From contig NZ_JAOVZN010000003.1 in the NCBI RefSeq assembly GCF_025717045.1, forward strand, positions 318,680-382,679: a DNA stretch of 64,000 nucleotides, in the 5' to 3' direction. The DNA comes from Flavobacterium sp. SH_e (lineage in GTDB: Bacteria; Bacteroidota; Bacteroidia; Flavobacteriales; Flavobacteriaceae). Both the position numbers and the translations under genes were made by a program. Below, piece after piece: positions 9,601 to 17,700 of the stretch (its first letter is position 1; each line of letters begins with the position of its first letter). The notes under the pieces are model-generated. The model had not been told where the DNA came from, did not search any database, and saw only the letters and a program-made list of their open reading frames with translations.

Positions 9601-11121
9601 ATGAAAAAATATATAGCTCTTCTTTGCTTCGGAACATTCGCTTTTTTCAGCTGTTCTGATCTGGAAGAAAAACCAGTAGGAATTATTCGCCCAGCAAACT
9701 TTTTCAACAATACAGACGATTTACAGGCTGCTGTAAATGGCGCTTTTGCTAACATTGGTCACAATAATTATTGGGGAAGAGAATTTACAATTGCCCTTAT
9801 GCTTCGTGATGATATGGCCGATATTGGAGACAGAACAACGCAAGCAGCTCGTATTGATGTAAACGATATGTCAATGAATGATACTAATGCGCTTGTCTCA
9901 AACTTTTGGCCTCAGTCGTATGTCATTATCACAGCAGCAAATCAGGCTATTGAAGGTGCTAAGAAAACACCTGGAGATCCTGCAAAAGTCAATGCTATTG
10001 TGGCTCAAGCACATTTTGCAAGAGCTTTTGCATACTATCATTTGGTTCGTCTTTTTGGTGATATTCCGTATGTAGATTTTGTTGTGAATGATGTGTCACA
10101 AGTTAATTCTTTAAGTAAAACAAAAGAAGCTGACGTTTACCCAAAAATCATTGCCGATTTAGAATTTGCCAAACAATGGTTAGATGACAAACCAAAAGTA
10201 AAAGCTGTTCCGGGAAAAGGTACTGCTGCTGGATATTTGGCTTCTGTTTACCTGACTTTAGGAAATTTTCAAAAAGCCTATGATGAAGCCAAATTTGTCA
10301 TTACAAATGAAGTTAAGTTTGGTTTAGGTTTAGATGCCGATTTTCAGGATCTATTCAACGCTACAAAAGCAGCTTCATTAAAAGAACCACTTTTTACAAT
10401 TGATTTTAATAACTTAACTTCAGGAAATTACGGTCAGGATTATACAGCTTTTTTCACTGGATCTTTAAAAGATGACAGTTATAGCTATGGACAAGGATTT
10501 TCGGTTGCTGTTCCTTCTTTAAAAGTATTCAATACTTGGGATCAGAGAGATTACAGAAGAGCGGTAAGTTTTGATACAATTATCAGAAAGAAAACTGGAC
10601 CAGGCGGATCTCTAGAAATTTATCCTTCAAGTGATAACGAAAAAGCGCCTCGCCCACATATTGCAAAATATTTCCGTTTTCCGGGAAAAGCTGGCGCGAA
10701 CGGAAGAACTTCTCAACATAATTATATCACAATGCGTTATGCAGAAGTTTTATTAACTGCTGCCGAAGCTTTAAATGAAATTAATCCTGGAACTATAGAA
10801 GCTGACGGATACGTAAATCGCGTTCGCGCAAGAGCAAGAAACAAAGCTGGAAAATTGGTTTCTTTTCCTGCAAATGTAACACCAGGACTTTCTCAAACAG
10901 ACTTTAGAAAAATGGTTATTGATGAAAGAAGATTAGAATTAGCTTTTGAATACATTAGATGGTACGACATTAAGAGACTTAAAATTGGGCCAGAAGTATT
11001 CGGCGCAAATGGTTTAGAACCACATGCTAATTTTGATCCAAACAGAGATTATTTATGGCCATTGCCAGGAACTGAGTTAGCTATTAATCCGAATTTAAAA
11101 CCAAATAATCCTGGTTATTAA
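9601..11121 (+). CDS. SusD/RagB-like surface glycan-binding lipoprotein of PUL 1
   Basis: A 506-residue lipoprotein with lipobox FFSC (Cys18) followed by SDLEE, an acidic stretch of the type that exports lipoproteins to the cell surface in Flavobacteriaceae. The RagB/SusD helical repeats include a conserved YYHLVRLFGDIP element (about residues 142-153) and the C-terminal RRLELAFEYIRWYDIKR element. It starts 12 bases after susC and must be cotranscribed. It forms the substrate-binding lid of the SusC channel. The gene is followed by a 260-base repeat-filled gap before the GH88 gene. Confidence 0.96.
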   Translation: MKKYIALLCFGTFAFFSCSDLEEKPVGIIRPANFFNNTDDLQAAVNGAFANIGHNNYWGREFTIALMLRDDMADIGDRTTQAARIDVNDMSMNDTNALVSNFWPQSYVIITAANQAIEGAKKTPGDPAKVNAIVAQAHFARAFAYYHLVRLFGDIPYVDFVVNDVSQVNSLSKTKEADVYPKIIADLEFAKQWLDDKPKVKAVPGKGTAAGYLASVYLTLGNFQKAYDEAKFVITNEVKFGLGLDADFQDLFNATKAASLKEPLFTIDFNNLTSGNYGQDYTAFFTGSLKDDSYSYGQGFSVAVPSLKVFNTWDQRDYRRAVSFDTIIRKKTGPGGSLEIYPSSDNEKAPRPHIAKYFRFPGKAGANGRTSQHNYITMRYAEVLLTAAEALNEINPGTIEADGYVNRVRARARNKAGKLVSFPANVTPGLSQTDFRKMVIDERRLELAFEYIRWYDIKRLKIGPEVFGANGLEPHANFDPNRDYLWPLPGTELAINPNLKPNNPGY

Positions 11122-11144
11122 TAATACGGAACGAGGATAAAACG

Positions 11145-11338
11145 GGTTTGCTATCGCAAAAGCGCGGATTTACACTGATTTTTATTACTTAACGCGTTAT
11201 TTGGTTTCACGCAGATTTAAAAATATTTAAGCTTATTAAAAATTGATTTAAAAAAAATCTGCTTTATCTGCCAAAATCCTTTTAAATCTGCGTGAAATAA
11301 AAAATCCGTGTAAATCAGTGTTTTTGCGATAGCGAATC
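11145..11338. repeat. Intergenic palindrome with GCTATCGC arms
   Basis: The outer arms (11145-11161 and 11322-11338) share GGxTTxGCTATCGCAAAA in inverted orientation. An inner perfect 18-base inverted repeat (TTTCACGCAGATTTAAAA) spans 11205-11222 and 11280-11297. Between the two levels lies a pair of inverted GATTTACAC segments. A related element with the same outer arm sits at 56699-56795. It fills most of the susD-GH88 gap. No start codon with a plausible protein lies inside. Confidence 0.8.
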
Positions 11339-11381
11339 CGTACAATCCGCGTCTAAAAATCACGATTACAAAATATTTATT

Positions 11382-12557
11382 ATGAAGAATGTCAGTTCCA
11401 TTTCTTTAATTCTTGGTTTTGCATCGCTGGTAACAGCATGCAAATCAAGAATTAATTCTCAATCAAAAAATACCTTAGCTGCGACAGAAAAATTGGAAAC
11501 GCGTTATAAAATGCTATTAGATTATCCAGCCGATTCGATGTCGATGCCAAGAAGTATGAATATTAAAACTCTTGAGATTCGCAAAGTGCCTTCAAGAGAT
11601 TGGACAAGCGGTTTTTTTGCTGGAAATCTTTGGCAATTGTACCGATTAACAGGCGATTCAAAGTATAAAGAACAAGCTCAAAAATGGACACCTTTTAGCA
11701 AAAAAGAAAGTGTCAACAGTAATTCGCATGATGTAGGTTTTAAAGTGTTTTGCAGTTTTGGAGAAGCGCTGAAAGTGGAAAACAAAAAAGAATACGAAGC
11801 GGTAATTATTAAAGGCGCAGAAACTTTATGCACGAGATTTAATCCAAAAGTGGGTTCTATTCGTTCTTGGGATTTCAATAAAGAAATTTGGGATTATCCT
11901 GTCATTATCGATAATATGATGAATTTGGAATTGCTTTTTGAAGCTTCAAAATTATCTGGAAATCCAAAATATCGCAACATTGCCATCCAACATGCCAACA
12001 CCACTTTAAAAAACCAATTTAGAGAAGATAACAGCTGTTATCACGTTATCGATTATAATCCAACAACAGGAGAAGTTAGAAAGAAAACAACACTTCAAGG
12101 TTACAATGACGATTCGGTTTGGGCGCGTGGTCAAGCTTGGGCAGTTTATGGATTTACAATGTCGTATCGATACACAAAAGATCCCGCTTATTTAAATCAA
12201 GCCGAAGGAACAGCTCTTTATTTTATGACAAATAAAAATCTGCCAGAAGACGGAATTCCGTATTGGGATTTTAAAGATCCTAGTATTCCAAATGCGGCAC
12301 GAGATGTTTCTGCTGCAATGGTTATGGCATCAGGATTATACGAATTGTATAGTTATACCAAAAATAAAAATTATTTGGCTTTCGCCGATAAACTGATGGC
12401 ATCAGTACAAACAGATCAATATATTTTAGATACTAAAATTAAAGCACCTTTCTTATTCGATCACAGTACCGGAAACTGGCCAAAACATGACGAAATTGAT
12501 GAACCAATAATTTACGCCGATTATTATTTTCTAGAAGCACTTCTTAGAAGAAAGTAA
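11382..12557 (+). CDS. GH88-family unsaturated uronyl hydrolase (lipoprotein)
   Basis: A 391-residue protein with a lipoprotein signal (LVTAC, Cys20). It matches the alpha6/alpha6-barrel GH88 family, which removes the 4,5-unsaturated glucuronyl or galacturonyl residue left by polysaccharide lyases. Asp117 in SHDVGF and Asp177 in IIDNMMN match the two catalytic Asp of characterised GH88 enzymes, and SVWARGQAWAVYG is the usual substrate-cleft motif. Its presence implies that a lyase acts upstream; the beta-helix protein at 37 is the obvious candidate. It lies between SusD and two GH2 genes on the same strand. GH105 is a related alternative, but the HD(V)GF and IIDNMMN pattern favours GH88. Confidence 0.9.
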   Translation: MKNVSSISLILGFASLVTACKSRINSQSKNTLAATEKLETRYKMLLDYPADSMSMPRSMNIKTLEIRKVPSRDWTSGFFAGNLWQLYRLTGDSKYKEQAQKWTPFSKKESVNSNSHDVGFKVFCSFGEALKVENKKEYEAVIIKGAETLCTRFNPKVGSIRSWDFNKEIWDYPVIIDNMMNLELLFEASKLSGNPKYRNIAIQHANTTLKNQFREDNSCYHVIDYNPTTGEVRKKTTLQGYNDDSVWARGQAWAVYGFTMSYRYTKDPAYLNQAEGTALYFMTNKNLPEDGIPYWDFKDPSIPNAARDVSAAMVMASGLYELYSYTKNKNYLAFADKLMASVQTDQYILDTKIKAPFLFDHSTGNWPKHDEIDEPIIYADYYFLEALLRRK

Positions 12558-12563
12558 CAAAAG

Positions 12564-12587
12564 GACAAAGTTACAAAGGTGCAAAGG
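12564..12587 (+). repeat. Eight-base-period CAAAG array just after a stop codon
   Basis: Three consecutive 8-base units, GGACAAAG TTACAAAG GTGCAAAG, start 7 bases after the GH88 stop codon, in the sense direction. A CCTTTGAACC segment follows at about 12596. Matching arrays follow the stop codons at 23327 (-) and 61665 (+). Confidence 0.75.
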
Positions 12588-12624
12588 CTCTCTACCTTTG
12601 AACCTAAAAAAGCCTTATTATCCT

Positions 12625-15033
12625 ATGAAGAAATTACACTTTAATACATTTTCAATTTTTGCGCTTTTTGTTTTGTTTCAGATTTGTCTGGGCAGTTTTG
12701 CTCAGACAAAAATGAACATTAACGACAATTGGCTTTATCTAGAAAATCATACTACAAACCTCAGCGAAGCACAAAAAGCTTCAAATTGGATTACTTTAAA
12801 CTTGCCTCATACTTGGAATGCCGAAGATGCTACCGATTTAAATCCAGGCTATAGACGCGATGCGAGTTGGTATCAAAAGAAAATCAATATTACCAAAATA
12901 GATCCTAATCAGGTTTATTCTTTATATTTTGAAGGATCAAATGTAACGACTAAAGTGTATGTGAATGGCAAAGAAGCTGGTTCTCATATTGGTGGTTATA
13001 TTGGTTTTTCGATTGATATAACCAATTTCATTAAAGAAGGAAACAACGATATTTTTGTTCGTGTAGATAATAGTTATGATATTGAAATTATTCCGTCTCA
13101 AAAAAGCGATTTCTTTATTTATGGCGGAATTACTCGTGATGTCTGGTTAGTTTCTAAATACAAAAATCATATTGAAAATTTAAAAATCACGACTCCACAA
13201 GTTTCAGCAAAAAAAGCTACGGTTCAGATTGTTTCTTCTTTTGTAAATTCTGAAAACTCAAAAGATTTATCATTAACTGTGACGCTTCAAAATCCGAAAG
13301 GTAAAAAAGTAGCAAGCAAAACCATTTCGGTTGCAGATAAAACGGCAACAATTACTTTTGAAAATATTAAAAACCCAGAACTTTGGGATACAGAAAAACC
13401 TAATTTATACAAACTGACAGCCGTTTTATCAGAAAAAAATCAAATCAGAGATAGCCTGTCTGAAAAAGTAGGTTTCAGATGGTTTGAGTTTAAAGACCAT
13501 GGTCCGTTTTATCTTAACGGAAAGCGTTTGCTTATTCGCGGAACTCATCGTCATGAAGAACAAGCCGGAGTTGGTGCAGCAATGAGCAACGAGCAACATT
13601 GGGCAGATATGAAATCAATTAAAGAAATGGGCGCAAATTTCGTTCGGTTGGCGCATTATCCGCAAGATCCAGAGATTTATAAAGCTTGCGACGAATTAGG
13701 TTTGTTGGTTTGGGATGAATTGCCTTGGTGCCGTGGCGGGATTGGAAATGATGCTTGGAAAACCAATACCAAGAACATGCTGAAAGAAATTATCAATCAG
13801 AATCATAATCATCCGAGCATTATTATCTGGTCTTTAGGGAATGAAATAAACTGGCTTCCTGATTTTCCCGATGGCGATAATGCAGATAGAACCAATGCGT
13901 TTTTAAATGAATTGAATGATATTGCACACCAACTCGATCCGACCAGAAAAACGGCTATCAGAAAATACTATGAAGGTTCGCATATTGTCGATGTTTTTTC
14001 TCCTTCAATCTGGTCTGGCTGGTATTCAGGAAGTTATAAAAGTTATCAAAAAGCAATTGATGTTTACAAGAAAGAATACAAACATTTTATTCATGCCGAA
14101 TATGGCGGAGATAGTCATGTTGGACGTCACAGTGAAAATCCAGTTACGGGCGAAAATGTCATAAAAGCTGAAGGTTGGGAAGAAGCGATTGTTCAAACTA
14201 AAATTGCAAACATTGCTCAAATTGGCGACTGGAGCGAAAATTATATAGTCGATTTATTTGATTGGCATTTGCATGTATCGGAAAATGATCCTGATTTTGT
14301 GGGTAATATTCAATGGGCATTTAAGGATTTTGCAACTCCGTTACGTCCAGAAGATGATATTCCGTACATGAACCAAAAAGGACTTACAGACAGAAACGGA
14401 ATTCCAAAAGATGCGTATTATGTTTTTAAAAGTTATTGGGCAAAAGCCCCTTTCGCTTACATCGAATCGCATACTTGGACAGAACGCCAAGGTCCAGAAA
14501 ATACACCGAGAACAATTAATGTTTTCAGTAATTGCGAAAAAGTGACTTTATCTCATAACGGAAAATCGCTTGGAGAGAAACAACGAAATCTTTCTCTTTA
14601 TCCTGCAAATGGTTTGACATGGGATGTTAATTTCAAAAAAGGAGAAAATGTTTTATTAGCTGTTGGAAAAACAAAAGATGGTAAAACAGTTTCTGATACG
14701 TTGAAAGTGAATTATCGTTTTACTAAAAATGATACGGCGGTTTCGTTACAATTATCATCAGAAAAACTAAAAAATGGTAATTATCTGGTAACTGCAATTG
14801 CAATTGACAACAATAATTTGCGCTGTCTAGATTATGAAGCTAGTGTCTATTTTCAATGTTTAAAAGGCGGTAAAACTTTAAAAAATCAAGGAACACCAAC
14901 TGGAAGCGAATCGATAAGAATGGCAAACGGAAAAGCTTCTATCGAAGTAATTCCTGATGGTTCTGGAAATCCGATTGAAATGACAGCTTTGAATCAGAGC
15001 TTTAAAGGGGAATATTTGAAGATTGAGCCTTGA
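12625..15033 (+). CDS. GH2 glycoside hydrolase, beta-glucuronidase- or beta-galactosidase-like
   Basis: About 802 residues from the ATG at 12625, preferred over an upstream in-frame ATG because it starts the signal peptide (MKKLHFNTFS...GSFAQ). GH2 architecture: sugar-binding jelly roll (about 30-180), immunoglobulin-like domain (to about 285), TIM barrel (about 290-600) and a C-terminal beta domain. Acid/base Glu407 sits in IWSLGNE and nucleophile Glu492 in HAEYGGD. N583-Q584-K585 is an N-x-K motif at the end of the barrel, the feature that contacts the carboxylate in GH2 glucuronidases, so an acidic beta-linked sugar is a fair guess. The export signal places it in the periplasm. It is cotranscribed with GH88 and the second GH2. 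Confidence 0.9.
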   Translation: MKKLHFNTFSIFALFVLFQICLGSFAQTKMNINDNWLYLENHTTNLSEAQKASNWITLNLPHTWNAEDATDLNPGYRRDASWYQKKINITKIDPNQVYSLYFEGSNVTTKVYVNGKEAGSHIGGYIGFSIDITNFIKEGNNDIFVRVDNSYDIEIIPSQKSDFFIYGGITRDVWLVSKYKNHIENLKITTPQVSAKKATVQIVSSFVNSENSKDLSLTVTLQNPKGKKVASKTISVADKTATITFENIKNPELWDTEKPNLYKLTAVLSEKNQIRDSLSEKVGFRWFEFKDHGPFYLNGKRLLIRGTHRHEEQAGVGAAMSNEQHWADMKSIKEMGANFVRLAHYPQDPEIYKACDELGLLVWDELPWCRGGIGNDAWKTNTKNMLKEIINQNHNHPSIIIWSLGNEINWLPDFPDGDNADRTNAFLNELNDIAHQLDPTRKTAIRKYYEGSHIVDVFSPSIWSGWYSGSYKSYQKAIDVYKKEYKHFIHAEYGGDSHVGRHSENPVTGENVIKAEGWEEAIVQTKIANIAQIGDWSENYIVDLFDWHLHVSENDPDFVGNIQWAFKDFATPLRPEDDIPYMNQKGLTDRNGIPKDAYYVFKSYWAKAPFAYIESHTWTERQGPENTPRTINVFSNCEKVTLSHNGKSLGEKQRNLSLYPANGLTWDVNFKKGENVLLAVGKTKDGKTVSDTLKVNYRFTKNDTAVSLQLSSEKLKNGNYLVTAIAIDNNNLRCLDYEASVYFQCLKGGKTLKNQGTPTGSESIRMANGKASIEVIPDGSGNPIEMTALNQSFKGEYLKIEP

Positions 15034-15037
15034 GAAT

Positions 15038-15144
15038 TTAACCGCAAGGTTCGCAAAGGTTTACGCAAAGGACGCAAATTATTTATGCTTTGCGTAAAAA
15101 AACTTAGCGAACCTTGCGTAAACCTTTGCGTCCTTTGCGGTTAA
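15038..15144. repeat. GCAAAG palindromic element, copy 1
   Basis: Terminal TTAACCGCAAGG (15038) pairs with CCTTTGCGGTTAA ending at 15144. The arms are built from repeated CGCAAAG-type blocks with 9- and 12-base spacing around an AT-rich centre near 15085. It lies between two same-strand GH2 genes, so it is probably transcribed. Its right arm is open in frame with the second GH2, which creates a false upstream TTG start at 15114. Confidence 0.85.
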
Positions 15145-15179
15145 GCCACACACAATTACAAAAACAAATTAATACAAAA

Positions 15180-16985
15180 ATGAAAAAACTATTAATCGCA
15201 TTACTCCTAACCTCTTCTGTTCTGGGATTTTCACAAAACCTAATCTCCAACGTTCCCAATCGAAATACCACTTCGTTAAACGGAGTTTGGAATTACATTA
15301 TTGATCCGTATCAAACTGGCTTTTATAGTTTTCACTTGGATCAATACGACAAACAGGAAAAACCTGCAAAAGGAGCTTTTTTCAGTAATTATCATGCTCA
15401 AAACAAACAGGAATTGGTAGAATATGATTTTGATAAATCGCCTACAATTAATATTCCTGGAGATTGGAATTCGCAAGTACAGGAACTAAAATATTACGAA
15501 GGAAATGTTTGGTTCAAAAAGTCTTTCGATTATAATTTAACAGCTAATAAACGCCTATTTTTATATTTGGGTGCAATCAATTACAAAGCCGATGTTTATT
15601 TAAACGGAAAAAAGCTAGGAACACATGAAGGCGGTTTTACTCCGTTTAATTACGAAGTGACTTCGATTATACAGCCAAAAGATAATTATTTGGTTATAAA
15701 AGTTGATAATACGCGTCACAAAGAAGATGTTCCGACTGTAAATACCGATTGGTGGAATTATGGCGGAATCACGCGCGATGTCACTTTAATTGAAGAAGAA
15801 GATTCATTTGTTGAAGATTACACGATTCAACTGAAAAAAGGCAATGCAAATGTTGTTTCTGGTTTTATTAAAATCAATAATTTAGAAGCTTCACAAAATA
15901 ATATTTCGATTTCAATTCCTGAATTAAAAATCAACTTTAAAGGAAAAGCTGATAATAAAGGAATTTTAAACTTCGAAATTCCAGTTAAAAAGATTTCATA
16001 TTGGTCACCAGAAAATCCAAAATTATATGAGGTTATAGTTGACTTTAACGGAAAAAAATTAAAAGATCAAATTGGTTTTAGAACTATTGATACGAAAGAA
16101 GATAAAATTCTACTAAATGGAAAACCAATCTTTTTACGTGGAATTTCCATTCACGAAGAAAATGCAAAAGGCGGACGCGCGAATTCTCAAGAAGATGCTT
16201 TGCGTTTGCTAAATTGGGCAAAAGAATTGGGTTGTAATTATGTTCGTTTAGCACATTATCCGCACAACGAAAACATTATCCGTGAAGCTGATAAAATGGG
16301 ATTGATGGTTTGGGAGGAAATTCCCGTTTATTGGACAGTTGAATTCACCAATAAAAACACCTATCAAAATGCCGAAGATCAGTTAACTGCTTCTATTAAA
16401 AGAGATAAAAATAGAGCGAGTATTATTATTTGGTCAATGGCAAATGAAACTCCAATTTCTGATGCTAGAAATACGTTCATTAAAAATTTAGCATCACACA
16501 CGAGATCATTAGACAACACCAGATTAATCAGCGCTGCTTTATTAACCAAAAAAGAAACTATTGATGACCCGATTGGTGAAGTTTTAGATGTTGTGGCTTT
16601 CAATCAATATTTGGGTTGGTACGGCGGAAATTTGGAAGATGCTGAGAAGATAACATGGAAATCGAAATACAATAAACCTATTGTGGTTTCTGAATTTGGC
16701 GGTGATGCTAAAGCTGGTTTTCACGGAGAAAAAAACGAACGCTGGACAGAAGAATATCAAGAATATTTATACATTCAAAATTTAAAAATGATTGAAAAGA
16801 TTCCACATCTAAGCGGAACTAGCCCGTGGATTCTGGTTGATTTCAGATCGCCAAAAAGATTGCTTCCAGGTATTCAGGACGGTTATAATCGTAAAGGTTT
16901 AATTTCAAATGACGGCGAAAAGAAAAAAGCGTTTTACATTATGCAGGATTGGTATGCTAAGAAGAAAAAGGAATATCAGAATTAA
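15180..16985 (+). CDS. GH2 beta-glucuronidase-like enzyme, secreted
   Basis: About 601 residues from the ATG at 15180. An in-frame TTG at 15114 is rejected because it lies in a repeat arm and the signal peptide (MKKLLIALLL...GFSQ) starts at 15180. GH2 domains: jelly roll, Ig-like and TIM barrel, with no C-terminal extension, which is the length of a classical beta-glucuronidase. Acid/base Glu423 lies in IWSMANE and nucleophile Glu505 in VVSEFGGD. N570-R571-K572 is the N-x-K motif that recognises the uronic acid carboxylate. The call to glucuronidase rests on that motif and the length. It is the last gene of PUL 1. A role in removing GlcA from oligosaccharides in the periplasm is inferred. Confidence 0.9.
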   Translation: MKKLLIALLLTSSVLGFSQNLISNVPNRNTTSLNGVWNYIIDPYQTGFYSFHLDQYDKQEKPAKGAFFSNYHAQNKQELVEYDFDKSPTINIPGDWNSQVQELKYYEGNVWFKKSFDYNLTANKRLFLYLGAINYKADVYLNGKKLGTHEGGFTPFNYEVTSIIQPKDNYLVIKVDNTRHKEDVPTVNTDWWNYGGITRDVTLIEEEDSFVEDYTIQLKKGNANVVSGFIKINNLEASQNNISISIPELKINFKGKADNKGILNFEIPVKKISYWSPENPKLYEVIVDFNGKKLKDQIGFRTIDTKEDKILLNGKPIFLRGISIHEENAKGGRANSQEDALRLLNWAKELGCNYVRLAHYPHNENIIREADKMGLMVWEEIPVYWTVEFTNKNTYQNAEDQLTASIKRDKNRASIIIWSMANETPISDARNTFIKNLASHTRSLDNTRLISAALLTKKETIDDPIGEVLDVVAFNQYLGWYGGNLEDAEKITWKSKYNKPIVVSEFGGDAKAGFHGEKNERWTEEYQEYLYIQNLKMIEKIPHLSGTSPWILVDFRSPKRLLPGIQDGYNRKGLISNDGEKKKAFYIMQDWYAKKKKEYQN

Positions 16986-17083
16986 TTCATTATTACCAAT
17001 TCATTAACAAAAAACAGGCTTCAAATTATATGATTTTTCTTCATTATTAATTTACTTTGTAGTTAATCTAAAAATTGTAAACC

Positions 17084-17647
17084 ATGAAAAAATTCTATTT
17101 ACTAGCAGTTACTTTGTTTGCTGCTTTTACAGTTCAGGCTCAAGACATAGTAAAATTTGCTCCGCTTGATGCAAGTCCGGTTGATATTTCGTATTTCCCA
17201 AACAAAGCGGTGAAATTCAAAAAAACGGATAATCCAAATCCTGTTATTAAGGTGCTTTACGCAAGACCTTCTGCAAAAGGAAGAACAATTTTCGGTGATG
17301 TGGTAAAGTTTGGCGAAGTTTGGAGAGTTGGTGCTAATGAAAACACAGAGATTAAATTCTACAAAGATGTAACAATTGGCGGGAAAAAAGTTCCTGCAGG
17401 ATACTATAGTTTATTTGCTATTCCTGAAAAAGATAAATGGACGATCATTATCAACAAAGAGTTGGATTTATGGGGCGGTTATGCTTACGATGAAAGCAAA
17501 GATGTAGTTAGAGTTTCTGTTCCTGTTAAATCTGTGGGAGAAACTATTGAAGCTTTATCTATTGCTTTTACAACTCAAGGCAACCTAGCAAACCTTGTTA
17601 TTGGCTGGGATAAAACAACTGTTGAATTACCAATTACGGTTAAATAA
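17084..17647 (+). CDS. DUF2911 family exported protein
   Basis: A 187-residue protein with a signal peptide (MKKFYLLAVT...VQAQ). The family hallmarks are the RPSAKGRTIFGDVV, GEVWRVGANENTEI and WGGYAYDES elements (about residues 63-150). DUF2911 proteins are small beta-rich secreted proteins common in Bacteroidota; no activity is known to me. It stands alone on the plus strand, converging on the molybdenum hydroxylase operon with a shared terminator between them. Confidence 0.9.
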   Translation: MKKFYLLAVTLFAAFTVQAQDIVKFAPLDASPVDISYFPNKAVKFKKTDNPNPVIKVLYARPSAKGRTIFGDVVKFGEVWRVGANENTEIKFYKDVTIGGKKVPAGYYSLFAIPEKDKWTIIINKELDLWGGYAYDESKDVVRVSVPVKSVGETIEALSIAFTTQGNLANLVIGWDKTTVELPITVK

Positions 17648-17660
17648 TTAATCGGTTTTA

Positions 17661-17700
17661 AAACAAAAAAGAGGCATTAAAAATGCCTCTTTTTTGTTTT
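17661..17700. terminator. Bidirectional intrinsic terminator
   Basis: GAGGCATT (17671-17678) pairs with AATGCCTC (17682-17689), flanked by an A tract on the left and a T tract on the right. It therefore serves both the DUF2911 gene (+) and the operon ending at 17699 (-). Confidence 0.9.

Noticed and set aside
15114..15179. N-terminal extension of the second GH2 from a TTG
   Set aside because: Lies in the right arm of a GCAAAG palindrome; the signal peptide starts at 15180.
17000..17083. Bacteroidota-type -33/-7 promoter before the DUF2911 gene
   Set aside because: A TTACTTTG-like box is present at the right distance, but I could not find a matching -33 TTG, so I do not list it.
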